DNA of 64,000 nucleotides from Candidatus Altimarinota bacterium. Its GTDB lineage: Bacteria; Patescibacteriota; Gracilibacteria; JAUYGZ01. The notes beneath the pieces are model-generated. The model was not told the origin of the DNA and did no database searches. It was given only the letters and a program-made list of their open reading frames with translations. A program made the translations under genes and the position numbers. Of this stretch, positions 8,770-17,191 are shown piece after piece. Each line of letters starts with the position of its first letter. Position 1 is the first letter of the stretch. The stretch spans positions 960,026 to 1,024,025 of the forward strand of contig JARGOK010000001.1 of assembly GCA_029233985.1 (NCBI GenBank), read 5' to 3'.

Positions 8770-9828
8770 ATGAATTTGTCGGGAAAGACGTATTTGATTA
8801 CTGGAGGGAGTGGGTTTTTGGGGTGTCATTTGGCGGAAGAACTCTTAGCTCGTGGTGCGAAGGTGAAGGCTTTAGATATTGCTCCTCTGGAAGAACCAGG
8901 GTTGATTGGGAGTGTGGACGCAATCTTGGGAGATGTACGAGATGAAATGGCAGTTCGCAAGGCTCTTGAAGGAGTGGATCGAGTGATTCATGCTGCAGCT
9001 GCTTTGCCATTAGCGAGCTCTAAAGAGATCTTTTCTACCAATGTGGATGGAACAAATAATGTGTTCAAAAGAGTTCAAGAACAGGGGAGATCACGAGTAG
9101 TGCATATTTCTTCTACGGCTGTGTACGGTGTTCCAGAAAGACATCCTATCAATGAAGATGATGAGAAGGTTGGAGTTGGTGCGTATGGGCATAGTAAGGT
9201 TCAGGCAGAGCAGCTGGTTCAAGACTTTCGAGATGAAGGGAGTGTTATTACCTCTATTCGACCAAAGACTTTTATTGGGACCGGTCGGCTCGGTGTTTTT
9301 CAGATTTTGTTTGATTGGGTTCAAAAAGGAGCTCGTATTCCGATTATTGGATCAGGGAACAACCGCTACCAGCTTCTCGAAGTGAAAGATTTGGTGGAGG
9401 CTATTTTGCTCTCGGCAGAGGCAGATGAGAAGCTAGCGAATGATGATTTTAATGTAGGAGCTCAGGAATTTATGACGGTTTCTGAAGACATGGGGGAATT
9501 GTGCGAAGTGGCTGGTAGTGGGTCTCGTGTTCTTCCGACTCCTGCTATGCCAGTGAAAATGGTTCTGAAAGTGCTGGAAAAAATGCGGCTTTCGCCACTG
9601 TATCAGTGGGTGTATGACACAGCAGACAAGGATTCTTTTGTTTCAACAGAACGTATCCAGCAATCTTTAGGATGGAAGCCTCAGTATTCGAATGCTGAGA
9701 CTTTGGTGAATACTTATCATTGGTACGAGAATGAGTACGAGGATTATCAGGGAAAGGTCGGGACGACTCACAAAGTAGCATGGGATCAAGGGGCCCTGAA
9801 AGTGGTGAGGAAGATTCTAGGAGGGTAG
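8770..9828 (+). CDS. NAD-dependent epimerase/dehydratase (extended SDR)
   Basis: Nucleotide-sugar-type short-chain dehydrogenase. The Rossmann motif GGSGFLGCHLAEELL is at the N-terminus, the catalytic pair is Tyr and Lys in YGHSK with an upstream STAVYG serine/threonine motif, and the substrate-side motif is RPKTFIGTGRLGVF. I chose ATG 8770 because the protein then starts right at the Rossmann strand (MNLSGKTYLITGG); an in-frame TTG at 8746 would add eight residues. The C-terminal region (about 280-350) resembles 3-beta-HSD/UDP-sugar epimerases. It may modify a nucleotide-sugar or the lipid-linked pentose made by the UbiA-type neighbour; which one cannot be read from sequence. Confidence 0.85.
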   Translation: MNLSGKTYLITGGSGFLGCHLAEELLARGAKVKALDIAPLEEPGLIGSVDAILGDVRDEMAVRKALEGVDRVIHAAAALPLASSKEIFSTNVDGTNNVFKRVQEQGRSRVVHISSTAVYGVPERHPINEDDEKVGVGAYGHSKVQAEQLVQDFRDEGSVITSIRPKTFIGTGRLGVFQILFDWVQKGARIPIIGSGNNRYQLLEVKDLVEAILLSAEADEKLANDDFNVGAQEFMTVSEDMGELCEVAGSGSRVLPTPAMPVKMVLKVLEKMRLSPLYQWVYDTADKDSFVSTERIQQSLGWKPQYSNAETLVNTYHWYENEYEDYQGKVGTTHKVAWDQGALKVVRKILGG

Positions 9829-9850
9829 GATTTAGGTATTAGGTGCTAGG
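9829..9850. repeat. TAGG-type degenerate tandem repeat
   Basis: Just after the epimerase stop, GGATTTAGG, TATTAGG and TGCTAGG follow one another. Similar units flank the sortase gene (GGTTAGGTTTTAGGACTTTAG near 35523, and its complement at about 35585). Confidence 0.4.
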
Positions 9851-9858
9851 CGATGGAC

Positions 9859-9922
9859 TGGCTCCATGACTCCGCACTAAAGCCCAAAAGCCTTACGGCT
9901 CCAGTACGGAGTCATGGAGCCA
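9859..9922. repeat. Perfect hairpin repeat, copy 2 (intergenic)
   Basis: TGGCTCCATGACTCCG (9859-9874) and its exact complement CGGAGTCATGGAGCCA (9907-9922) form a 16-bp stem around a 32 nt loop. The arm is related to the imperfect hairpin at 6133-6192. No poly-T follows, so it is not a standard terminator. The rest of the 9829-10031 gap shows only short repeats and no gene. Confidence 0.75.
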
Positions 9923-10031
9923 GCATTATTGAGTTAGCTACAAGCTAATGTTTTCCTGTTTTCTGCACTTCTAACGAGTATTAGGCTGGTTTTCTTTGGG
10001 GTAAGATAGAGATAAGATCTTGATTTGTATT

Positions 10032-12188
10032 ATGCTTGAGCTGTGTCAGAATTTTTTGGTGTTTGTAGGCCTGAATGGGTTGGTTTTTTCGACGGTGAAT
10101 ACGGTGATTTGGAGGTATTTTGCGGATGAAATGCGAGATGTGTTTGATTGGATGATTTTGATGTTTCTTTTGGTGTGTACGGAGATTTTATTGGTATTGG
10201 GGGTAGTGGGGTTTTTTGGGTTTTTGAATGTGCCTGTGGTAGTTCTTGGAGTAGGAGGCTTGTTTTTATTAGGCGGAGTGAGAGTCCCGTTTGTGAAGAA
10301 GGGGCCATTTACTTTGGGTGGATTTGAAGCGTGGCGTTGTTTGCGAAATTTGGTCAAGCGACAGGATGTTTTGAAGGGACAGGAATGGATTTTTGCAGTC
10401 TTTGGGTTTTTGATTCTTTTTGGGGTGGTGGAGTTGTTTAATGCCTTTGTACAGTATCCTTGGGAGTATGACACCTTGGCGTATCATATGCCAATGGTAG
10501 TAGAGTGGATTCAGACGGGGAGCTTGTGGGAGATTTTTTATGCGGTTTGGGGTGGTCCATTGGGCTATTATCCAGGACATCATGAACTGCTTGTAACCTG
10601 GTTTGTATTGCCTTTTGGGACTGATTTGCTGGCAAATCTTCTCAATTTTGGAGTGGTAGGAGTGATGTTGGTGGTGATGTATAAGATCTTGAAGGAAACG
10701 GGAGTTGATGATTTTTTGGCGTGGTTGGCAGGGGCGCTCGTGATGGTGATGCCGATCTTTTTACGACAAGTTGGTACCGGGCAAGTTGATTTGCTGATGG
10801 CTTTTGGAGTGGTGACAGGTTGGTACCTGATGCTGCGGAGTTTTAAGAGAAATGATGGATTGTTGCTCATTCCGCTCCTGGCAGATTTTGCACTGCTCTT
10901 GGGGACCAAATATTTATCGATTTTGTATATTATCCCATTGCTTGTTGTTTTTTTGATGCTCTACAAGTCTTGGCATAAGCAAACGAAATGGTGGTGGATG
11001 TGGACCTTGTTTTTTCTCGGGTGGATTGGGAGTATGTGGTACTGGAGAAACTTGGTGATCACTGGGAATCCTATTTTCCCAGCTTCAGTGACTATTGGAG
11101 AATGGACGCTCTTTCAAGGATACGCAGGGCTTACGGATCGTATCCAAGAGCTGTCTTTGTGGCATCGAATTACCGAAAGTGGGGAATGGAGTTCGTGGGT
11201 GAAAGCGATGATCAAAGAGACGGGGTGGCATATGTATTTGGTGGCTGGGGCGTATGTCATTTTGGTTGTGGAACTCATCTACAAGTTGTTTTTCAGTCGT
11301 TTTAAAAGAGGTGAGGGAAGGATTTACACCTTGATGCTCTTTTTCTTGCCGGCTTATTGGTACTTGTATTTTATCGCTCCCTATACCGCCAGTATGATGG
11401 AGCATAATGTGAGATATGCGATGCCGTGGCTTATTCTTGCGATGATCATGGTGATCTATACGGTGTGTAAATCTGGAGTGTTGAGAAAGTTTTTTATTAT
11501 GGGGCTTTTGGGACTTTTGTGGTGGCAGTTTTTGCAAGTGGTCTTTACTCAACGCATTGGGTTTCAGCTCTTTTTTGAGCCGCAATTTGTCTATCAACAA
11601 GGTCCACTCTTTTTGGGAATGATTGGGGTGATCGGACTCTCTTTCTTATTTGTAGAGTTGTGGAGAAGGCAATCAGTGCTGCGATTTGGCGTGGTGATAC
11701 TCTTGTTTCTTTCATCTTTTGGTTTTTTGACCATGACACAAAGAGTACGTGAAGATATGAGGTACGAGTCTTGGCAGCATAAATATGGATTTCCCTTGAT
11801 GAAGGCGTATGAATGGTTGGATAATCATGCTCCTGAAGATGCAGTCATTGCGAATACGATGAACCCTTTGTATTATCCGCTTTATGGTCCTCATTTGAGC
11901 CGAAAGGTACGGTATATTAATATTAATTCATGTGAAAAATGTGATTATTTTGGGTATCATTCCAAGGGTATTTCACTTCGTGATGGGCCTGATTATGTTG
12001 CCTGGAGACAAAACTTAATGAATGCTGGGGTAGATTATTTGGTGGTGGGGTATTCTATTGCTACGGGACTGGAAAGTGTGAAGCCACATGAAGTGTTGTG
12101 GTTGCAGGAGTATGCTGAAGAGTTTGAGGAAGTGTTTGAAATTGAAGAGGTGGGTGTTTATAAGTTGAAAGAGAAGGATCAAAATTGA
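10032..12188 (+). CDS. Polytopic GT-C-like glycosyltransferase (GT39/PMT-type)
   Basis: Membrane protein of about 718 residues with at least a dozen helices. Between the second and third helix groups it carries WEYDTLAYHMPMVVEW followed by GPLGYYPGHHELL, the acidic first-loop arrangement of GT-C enzymes that use polyprenyl-phosphate sugars outside the membrane. The C-terminal 150 residues (from about residue 580) are a soluble, probably extracytoplasmic domain containing CEKC. Expected role: transfer of a sugar from a lipid carrier to a glycan, lipid or protein. I took ATG 10032; an in-frame TTG lies at 10020. The small SMR/ArnE-like protein and another GT-C-like protein follow closely. Acceptor unknown. 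Confidence 0.75.
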   Translation: MLELCQNFLVFVGLNGLVFSTVNTVIWRYFADEMRDVFDWMILMFLLVCTEILLVLGVVGFFGFLNVPVVVLGVGGLFLLGGVRVPFVKKGPFTLGGFEAWRCLRNLVKRQDVLKGQEWIFAVFGFLILFGVVELFNAFVQYPWEYDTLAYHMPMVVEWIQTGSLWEIFYAVWGGPLGYYPGHHELLVTWFVLPFGTDLLANLLNFGVVGVMLVVMYKILKETGVDDFLAWLAGALVMVMPIFLRQVGTGQVDLLMAFGVVTGWYLMLRSFKRNDGLLLIPLLADFALLLGTKYLSILYIIPLLVVFLMLYKSWHKQTKWWWMWTLFFLGWIGSMWYWRNLVITGNPIFPASVTIGEWTLFQGYAGLTDRIQELSLWHRITESGEWSSWVKAMIKETGWHMYLVAGAYVILVVELIYKLFFSRFKRGEGRIYTLMLFFLPAYWYLYFIAPYTASMMEHNVRYAMPWLILAMIMVIYTVCKSGVLRKFFIMGLLGLLWWQFLQVVFTQRIGFQLFFEPQFVYQQGPLFLGMIGVIGLSFLFVELWRRQSVLRFGVVILLFLSSFGFLTMTQRVREDMRYESWQHKYGFPLMKAYEWLDNHAPEDAVIANTMNPLYYPLYGPHLSRKVRYININSCEKCDYFGYHSKGISLRDGPDYVAWRQNLMNAGVDYLVVGYSIATGLESVKPHEVLWLQEYAEEFEEVFEIEEVGVYKLKEKDQN

Positions 12189-12271
12189 GGAGAAAGAGGG
12201 GATCTTGTGGACTTTGAGGACCTTAGGGGCTGTGGTTACTTGTAAACAATTTGTCATTAAAAAAATTTTGT

Positions 12272-12643
12272 ATGGAGAGTTATATATTGTTGGGATTAGC
12301 TGTGGTGAGTAATGCGGTGGGAAATATTTTTATGAAGCTGTCTTCAGAACAGTTTTCTGAGTCTTTGAAAGAAGTCTTGATAAACCCCTGGGTGATCTTT
12401 CAAAATGGACTGTGGTTTTTGGGCATTGCTTGTTTTGGACTGACTTTAGTGGTGTACACGAAGGTTCTTTCGCAGATGAATCTGAGTGTGGCGTACCCAA
12501 TTATGACAAGTTTGGGGTTTGTTATTGTGGTGATGTTTTCAGTCCTGTATTTAGGAGAGCGTCTTGCATGGTGGCAGTGGCTTGGTTTGCTTTGTGTTAT
12601 GATCGGTGTTTTTTTATTAAGTCAGGGAAATTCACATGGGTAA
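12272..12643 (+). CDS. Small multidrug-resistance/ArnE-like membrane protein
   Basis: About 123 residues with four membrane helices, in the EamA/SMR superfamily. The first helix reads ESYILLGLAVVSNAVGNIF; the glutamate that SMR drug/proton antiporters need in mid-helix 1 is an asparagine here (VSNAV), while GERLAWWQWLGLLCVMIG near the C-terminus is family-typical. Lack of that glutamate and the location between two GT-C-like genes favour an ArnE-like role, flipping a polyprenyl-phosphate sugar across the membrane, over drug export; this is inference. The 3' end overlaps the next gene by 8 bp. ATG 12272 was chosen over an in-frame TTG at 12251. Confidence 0.75.
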   Translation: MESYILLGLAVVSNAVGNIFMKLSSEQFSESLKEVLINPWVIFQNGLWFLGIACFGLTLVVYTKVLSQMNLSVAYPIMTSLGFVIVVMFSVLYLGERLAWWQWLGLLCVMIGVFLLSQGNSHG

Positions 12644-14183
12644 GATGAATACCATTTTGAAGGGAGTGAAGAAGTATCAAGCTTTTGTTCTGGCACTGGG
12701 GTTGTTTCTTGTGTTTAGTTTTCTGTTTGAATCAACGATAGCTTTTTTAGGAGCAAGTTTGGGAGGATTAGTGTGGTATTCCTTTGAATATTGGAAAATG
12801 GAGAAATGGGATATCCCATTACTTTGGTATTGGGGAGGTTTTTTAGTCTGTGCGATGCTTTTTGTTGCTTCACATACTTTTCCATTTTCATTGACGAGTG
12901 CACCTTTAGGGTTTGATACAGGTCTTTATCGCTATGAATTTTTAGAGTCTTTAAGAGCTCTTCCAGAGTATTTTTCTCAACTATTCTTGGGGCTTCCATT
13001 GATTACCGATGTGTTTTTGCTTTTTGGTAGAGATATATCGTTTCTCATGCAGGAATTGTATATAGGGATGTTTTTGGTGCTAGCTTTTGTGGCGACCTTT
13101 GTTGCTCGAGAAAAATGGGGGAGGAATGCGGCATTATTTGTGATGTTTCTCTTGAGTATTTCCTTGGTGCAATGGGAGATGTTTGAAATGGTTTTGTACA
13201 AACAAGTTTTCGCTTTAGCATTGGCGCTGTATAGCTTGCTTCTCCTCTCAAAAAGATCATATTGGTGCGTTATCCCATTGAGCTTTTTGGTTCTCTTGCA
13301 ACCTTTGGATGTGGTTTTTGTGAGTGCTGCAGCTATTCTTTCAGCAGTTTTGTGTAAAAAAAATGATCCTCTTCGGCCATTTATGATGAAGATTGCAGGA
13401 GGAGGAATTTTGGCATTGGTTCCACTTTTTTTTCTTGATCAGGTTTTTTGGGAGCAGGCATGGCAAGTCTTCTCAGATGGGTTTGTGGCTTTTGATCAAT
13501 TGGAGTTTTCTCTCAAGACAGGGGTCTTTTTTGATCTGAAAGAATATGGGTCCTTTGCTCTTCCTGTTTTGGTTCTTGGTCTTGTCGGTGTTGTGCGACA
13601 AATTCAAAAAGAAGGAGTGACGGTTTTTGTGAGTTATGCAGTCGTATTGTTGTTGTGGGTGGTTTTGAGATTGTTTTTTTACCAGCGTTTGTTGATCCAA
13701 CTGGATATAATAATGATTCTTTTTGCAGGGGGAGTACTTGCTGACCTTTTTCAGTTGTCTTCAAAAAAATGGTCTCGTGGAGTTTTCGTTGTTGGTGTCA
13801 TTCTTTTTAGTGCTCCATTTATTTCTCATGTTTTGGACTATAGACCTCTTGTTTCTACTCGTGAGTTTGATGGTATTCGTCAGTTTTGCGAGGATCTCGA
13901 TGAAGGGCAATATGTAATGGCAACAGATGGGCGATATGGGCCATGGCTGCGTGGATATTGTCCTGAGCAACGTGTGATAGCACCAGGTCTCTTTGAATAT
14001 GATCTTTGGACAGAAGATGAATGGAAGGCTTTTTGGATTGACCCATATCAGGTCTCAAGAGAGCTTTTTGAACGTTTTGATGATGTGGTTTATGTTTATA
14101 TTGGAGACAATCAGACGCGCTTGGAATTGCCGAGAGTGATGTTTCGAGAGGTGGGAAGAGGATGGTTTGAAATTTCATCCTGA
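12636..14183 (+). CDS. Polytopic membrane protein, GT-C glycosyltransferase-like
   Basis: 515 residues with roughly ten to twelve helices. After the first helices comes a loop with GFDTGLYRYEFLESL, an Asp-containing first extracytoplasmic loop like those of GT-C glycosyltransferases; a short soluble C-terminal domain follows from about residue 415 (REFDGIRQFCEDLDEGQYVMATDGRYG). It overlaps the small flippase-like gene, so the two are probably co-translated. The role as lipid-linked sugar transferase is inferred from topology and neighbours; the family match is weaker than for the 10032 gene. Confidence 0.6.
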   Translation: MGKMNTILKGVKKYQAFVLALGLFLVFSFLFESTIAFLGASLGGLVWYSFEYWKMEKWDIPLLWYWGGFLVCAMLFVASHTFPFSLTSAPLGFDTGLYRYEFLESLRALPEYFSQLFLGLPLITDVFLLFGRDISFLMQELYIGMFLVLAFVATFVAREKWGRNAALFVMFLLSISLVQWEMFEMVLYKQVFALALALYSLLLLSKRSYWCVIPLSFLVLLQPLDVVFVSAAAILSAVLCKKNDPLRPFMMKIAGGGILALVPLFFLDQVFWEQAWQVFSDGFVAFDQLEFSLKTGVFFDLKEYGSFALPVLVLGLVGVVRQIQKEGVTVFVSYAVVLLLWVVLRLFFYQRLLIQLDIIMILFAGGVLADLFQLSSKKWSRGVFVVGVILFSAPFISHVLDYRPLVSTREFDGIRQFCEDLDEGQYVMATDGRYGPWLRGYCPEQRVIAPGLFEYDLWTEDEWKAFWIDPYQVSRELFERFDDVVYVYIGDNQTRLELPRVMFREVGRGWFEISS

Positions 14184-14256
14184 TTCTAATATTACTTGAA
14201 CCTACTAACATTGGAGTATTCGTGGATTCGGATGGCATTTGTAGATTGGAATCGGG

Positions 14257-15933
14257 CTATGCAGATTTCCCAGCTTTTGCTTGTTGGAGCGGGATTGCTT
14301 CCTTTAGATCATTAGGATGAATGGCAGGTTTTCTGATGCTATTGCTGATTTGGTGGTTTTGGAGGGTGTATGAATCGGCAATGTGCACCATATTGAAAGT
14401 AGAGACTGTCTTTGGTCCGATGATCCCGGCGCCAGCGGATTCTTTGCTTTCAATGATGTTGTGTTCTAATTGGAAAGCTATGACGGCTGATTCTGTTTTT
14501 GGGCCAAAATAATTACTATAGATTTCACCATCGTAGTGCCCTGTTTTGGTGAGAAAGTGTTGGATGTTTTTGATGTCATCGCTGACGCTTCCGAGTTTGA
14601 GGTGTTTTTTAAATGGAGTGAAGAGGGGCTCGAGTTTGGCTTTTATGAGTTGGATTTGTTTGTTGTCATTCTTTGTTTCCGCTGTTGCAAGTTTGAATTC
14701 GGGTTCTTCTGGAGTATCGAATGGAGTGTGCTCCTGGATCCACTCGTTTCCAAAATCTTTGATCATGGCTTGTATTTCGTCAGGGGTTTCGGTGACGACC
14801 TTAGGAGAGTGTTTGGCAAGTTCGTTAGCGGCTTCTACTGACTCTTTTTTGACGATATCGAGTTTTCTGATGCGTTTCCATTCGGTGATCTCATTTTTTT
14901 GCTCATTTTTTATGAAGAAGTTTTTGAGTGCGAGTTCTTTCAGTTTATTATGAGTTCCTGGTCCAAGATATCCTGCCGCAGGATGTTCTGCTGTTTCGAT
15001 CAAATTATTGTCCAATTGGAACTTTACGAGAGCTGCCTTGGTTTGTGGTCCGAAGATTGCTGTTGGATTTGCGGTAAGATACCCGAGGTCTTTCAGGGCT
15101 TGTTGCAGTTTTCTGACGTCTGGGTCGATATCTTTTTCTCCAAGCCCTTCTCTTGCTGTTGAATTTGCTACGGAGTAAAAGATCTCATTGAGCTTGTTCC
15201 TAGTGTTTGGACCAAATTGTCCGGCGAATTTACTTTCTCTTGAATCAATAATCTTGTGGGCGAGTTGGAACGCGATTAGATGGTCTTTATCATTGCTGTC
15301 GAATCCAAGAGTTGTGAGGCGGTTCTTGTAGAGTGTTGGAATACCACCATTGCTTGGATCTGCGGCAACATTATTCTTAGCTGGACGAACATATTTTTTT
15401 GCAACGACGCTAAAGTCTGCTTGAGGGAGGTTTACGAATTGAGCAAGATTGGCTCCATCTGGATACACGGTACAAGTAAGGGTTCTTTTTCCCCACTTCA
15501 ATGCTGAAATGAGACCTTTTTCTCCTTGTCCAGACCAAATATCGAGTCTGTCATGAGCGTGTATCCCAAACTTGCTGTACTGTTGACCAGCGGGGACTAT
15601 GGCTCCTCCACGGTCTTCTATAGTTCCTGACAAGACATCTCCACAGCTGACTTGAGATCCAAATTTGTAGGTTTTTGGGGCTGCAAGCATACCTTCGAAA
15701 ACTTCTCTCCCACTTGCTCCATTTGTTCCGTTTCCATTGAGGATGATGTCTCCCCGATAGCTACCAGTGACATAGAATGATTGATTGGGCAGAGGAGAGT
15801 AGTAGGCTGTGGTGACAAAAGTTCGTTTGTAACTATTGTTTGCTTTTGTGCTATTCATTAATGGTGCGAGTGAAGCACCGATGATGAGCATGCTGAGAGA
15901 ACTGGAAAGGCTTTTTTTGAGAAAGTTTTTCAT
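14257..15933 (-). CDS. Secreted 3D-domain protein with peptidoglycan-binding repeats
   Basis: 558 residues. An N-terminal signal peptide (to about residue 32) is followed by a 3D/double-psi beta-barrel domain at about 40-160 with EDRGGAI (106-112) and HDRLDIW (127-133), the three-Asp pattern of MltA/YocH/RlpA-type wall enzymes. Three peptidoglycan_binding_1-like modules follow at about 212-255, 270-335 and 455-530, each with FGPxT and AxxxFQL signatures. Between the second and third lies a charged helical segment. Inferred role: wall remodelling or wall anchoring outside the membrane. It is convergent with the GT-C-like gene and divergent from the XRE-PAS regulator, which could control it. 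The candidate -10 is at 15958-15963. Confidence 0.85.
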   Translation of the reverse strand: MKNFLKKSLSSSLSMLIIGASLAPLMNSTKANNSYKRTFVTTAYYSPLPNQSFYVTGSYRGDIILNGNGTNGASGREVFEGMLAAPKTYKFGSQVSCGDVLSGTIEDRGGAIVPAGQQYSKFGIHAHDRLDIWSGQGEKGLISALKWGKRTLTCTVYPDGANLAQFVNLPQADFSVVAKKYVRPAKNNVAADPSNGGIPTLYKNRLTTLGFDSNDKDHLIAFQLAHKIIDSRESKFAGQFGPNTRNKLNEIFYSVANSTAREGLGEKDIDPDVRKLQQALKDLGYLTANPTAIFGPQTKAALVKFQLDNNLIETAEHPAAGYLGPGTHNKLKELALKNFFIKNEQKNEITEWKRIRKLDIVKKESVEAANELAKHSPKVVTETPDEIQAMIKDFGNEWIQEHTPFDTPEEPEFKLATAETKNDNKQIQLIKAKLEPLFTPFKKHLKLGSVSDDIKNIQHFLTKTGHYDGEIYSNYFGPKTESAVIAFQLEHNIIESKESAGAGIIGPKTVSTFNMVHIADSYTLQNHQISNSIRKPAIHPNDLKEAIPLQQAKAGKSA

Positions 15934-15957
15934 GTGTTTTTATTTATATTTCTTTAT

Positions 15958-15986
15958 ATTATAGCATTCCTTCTTCTTTTTCTTGA
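15958..15986 (-). promoter_or_regulatory. Candidate promoter of the 3D/PG-binding gene
   Basis: On the minus strand TATAAT (15963-15958) has a weak -35 (TCAAGA, 15986-15981) 17 nt upstream. The leader to the ATG at 15933 is about 18 nt, A-rich and without a Shine-Dalgarno sequence. Confidence 0.45.
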
Positions 15987-16092
15987 TTAGCTTATCTTGA
16001 TGGTTTTGCACAATTGCATTTTTTATCCGTTTTGCTTTATTGGTATTCAGTGCTTTCTTGTTAAGATTTTGTTAAATTTCTAAATTCTCAAT

Positions 16093-17184
16093 ATGACATT
16101 GAATACCCTGATAGGGGCTAAGATTCGTTCAGCTCGACAAAACATGAGCCTTACACAAAAGCAACTAGGCGAGAAGTTAGGCAAGAGTGGAGCAGCTATT
16201 GCTTATTTGGAACAGGGGAAACGACGTATTAGTCCTGATGTATTGGCTCAAGTGGCAGGAATTACTGGAAAACCGATGTCTTTTTTTTATGAAGAGAAGG
16301 AAAATACAGAAGACCAGCTTGAAGGTCAGTTGCAAAATCTTAATGATCAAATGAAGAGTATCAAGGAGCTTTTGGATCGTGCTCGCGATGAAAAACAGAA
16401 GGTGCAAGAGTCTCTAGAGGATCGTGAAAATCGATATAAACTACTATTAGATAATGCTCCTGTAGGTATCGTTACTTGTGATTTGGAGGGAAATATTTTG
16501 GATGCCAATAAAAAGCTTTTGGAGATTGTTGGTTCGCCGTCCGAGGATGAGACAAAGAAAATCAACCTCTTCACTTATCCCGCATTGGTTGAGGCAGGAG
16601 TATCAGAGATTATTCATCGTTCGATTCGAGAAAATGCAATAGTGACTGGTGAAGTGCCTTATGTCAGTCGGTGGGGAAAAACGATTTACATGAGTTTGAA
16701 AGTTGTGCCCTTCAGTAATTCTATTGGTAATATTATTGGAGTGCAGGCAATAGTTGAGGATGTTTCACATGAGAAAGAGTCTGCAATAATACTTGCTCAA
16801 TCCGAACAAAAATTTCGAAGTTTGTTTGAAGGTGCTCATATGCAAATGATTGTTTTGGATATGGAGGGAAAGGTATTGGATGTTAATGTTCGTTACCAAG
16901 AACTTTTTGGGTGGTCAAAAGAAGAGATGGTTGGTAAAAATTTTTGGGAGTTTTCATTTTTTCACTCTCATGAAATGGGTGATATTCTGCACCTTTTTCA
17001 AAAAGTCGTCACTGAAGGACAGCCTATTCATTATATGAAAATGGATATGCTAAACCGAGATGGAAAATCCATCCCAGTCGATATCAGCACACGATTTTTA
17101 GAAGATAATGGGAAACCTTGGGCTCTTTTTTCCATCATTAGCCCACAAGAAGTAAGGTTTTCAACACTTAGAGATTTTCTTTAG
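16093..17184 (+). CDS. XRE-family HTH regulator with two PAS domains
   Basis: 363 residues. Residues about 5-60 are an XRE/Cro-type helix-turn-helix (AKIRSARQNMSLTQKQLGEK, then AIAYLEQGKRRI). A coiled coil (about 65-110) links it to two PAS domains, at about 112-225 (YKLLLDNAPVGIVTCDLEG) and 235-350 (FRSLFEGAHMQMIVLDMEG), the second ending in the PAC-like NRDGKSIPVDIS. There is no histidine kinase, GGDEF or sigma-54 module, so it looks like a one-component sensor and DNA-binding regulator. It is divergent from the 3D/PG-binding gene across a 159 bp AT-rich gap, the likeliest place for its operator. The ligand is unknown. Confidence 0.85.
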   Translation: MTLNTLIGAKIRSARQNMSLTQKQLGEKLGKSGAAIAYLEQGKRRISPDVLAQVAGITGKPMSFFYEEKENTEDQLEGQLQNLNDQMKSIKELLDRARDEKQKVQESLEDRENRYKLLLDNAPVGIVTCDLEGNILDANKKLLEIVGSPSEDETKKINLFTYPALVEAGVSEIIHRSIRENAIVTGEVPYVSRWGKTIYMSLKVVPFSNSIGNIIGVQAIVEDVSHEKESAIILAQSEQKFRSLFEGAHMQMIVLDMEGKVLDVNVRYQELFGWSKEEMVGKNFWEFSFFHSHEMGDILHLFQKVVTEGQPIHYMKMDMLNRDGKSIPVDISTRFLEDNGKPWALFSIISPQEVRFSTLRDFL

Positions 17185-17191
17185 CTTGTTT

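Noticed and set aside
11085..11600. 171-codon minus-strand frame
   Set aside because: Antisense to the GT-C-like membrane protein; no protein-like composition.
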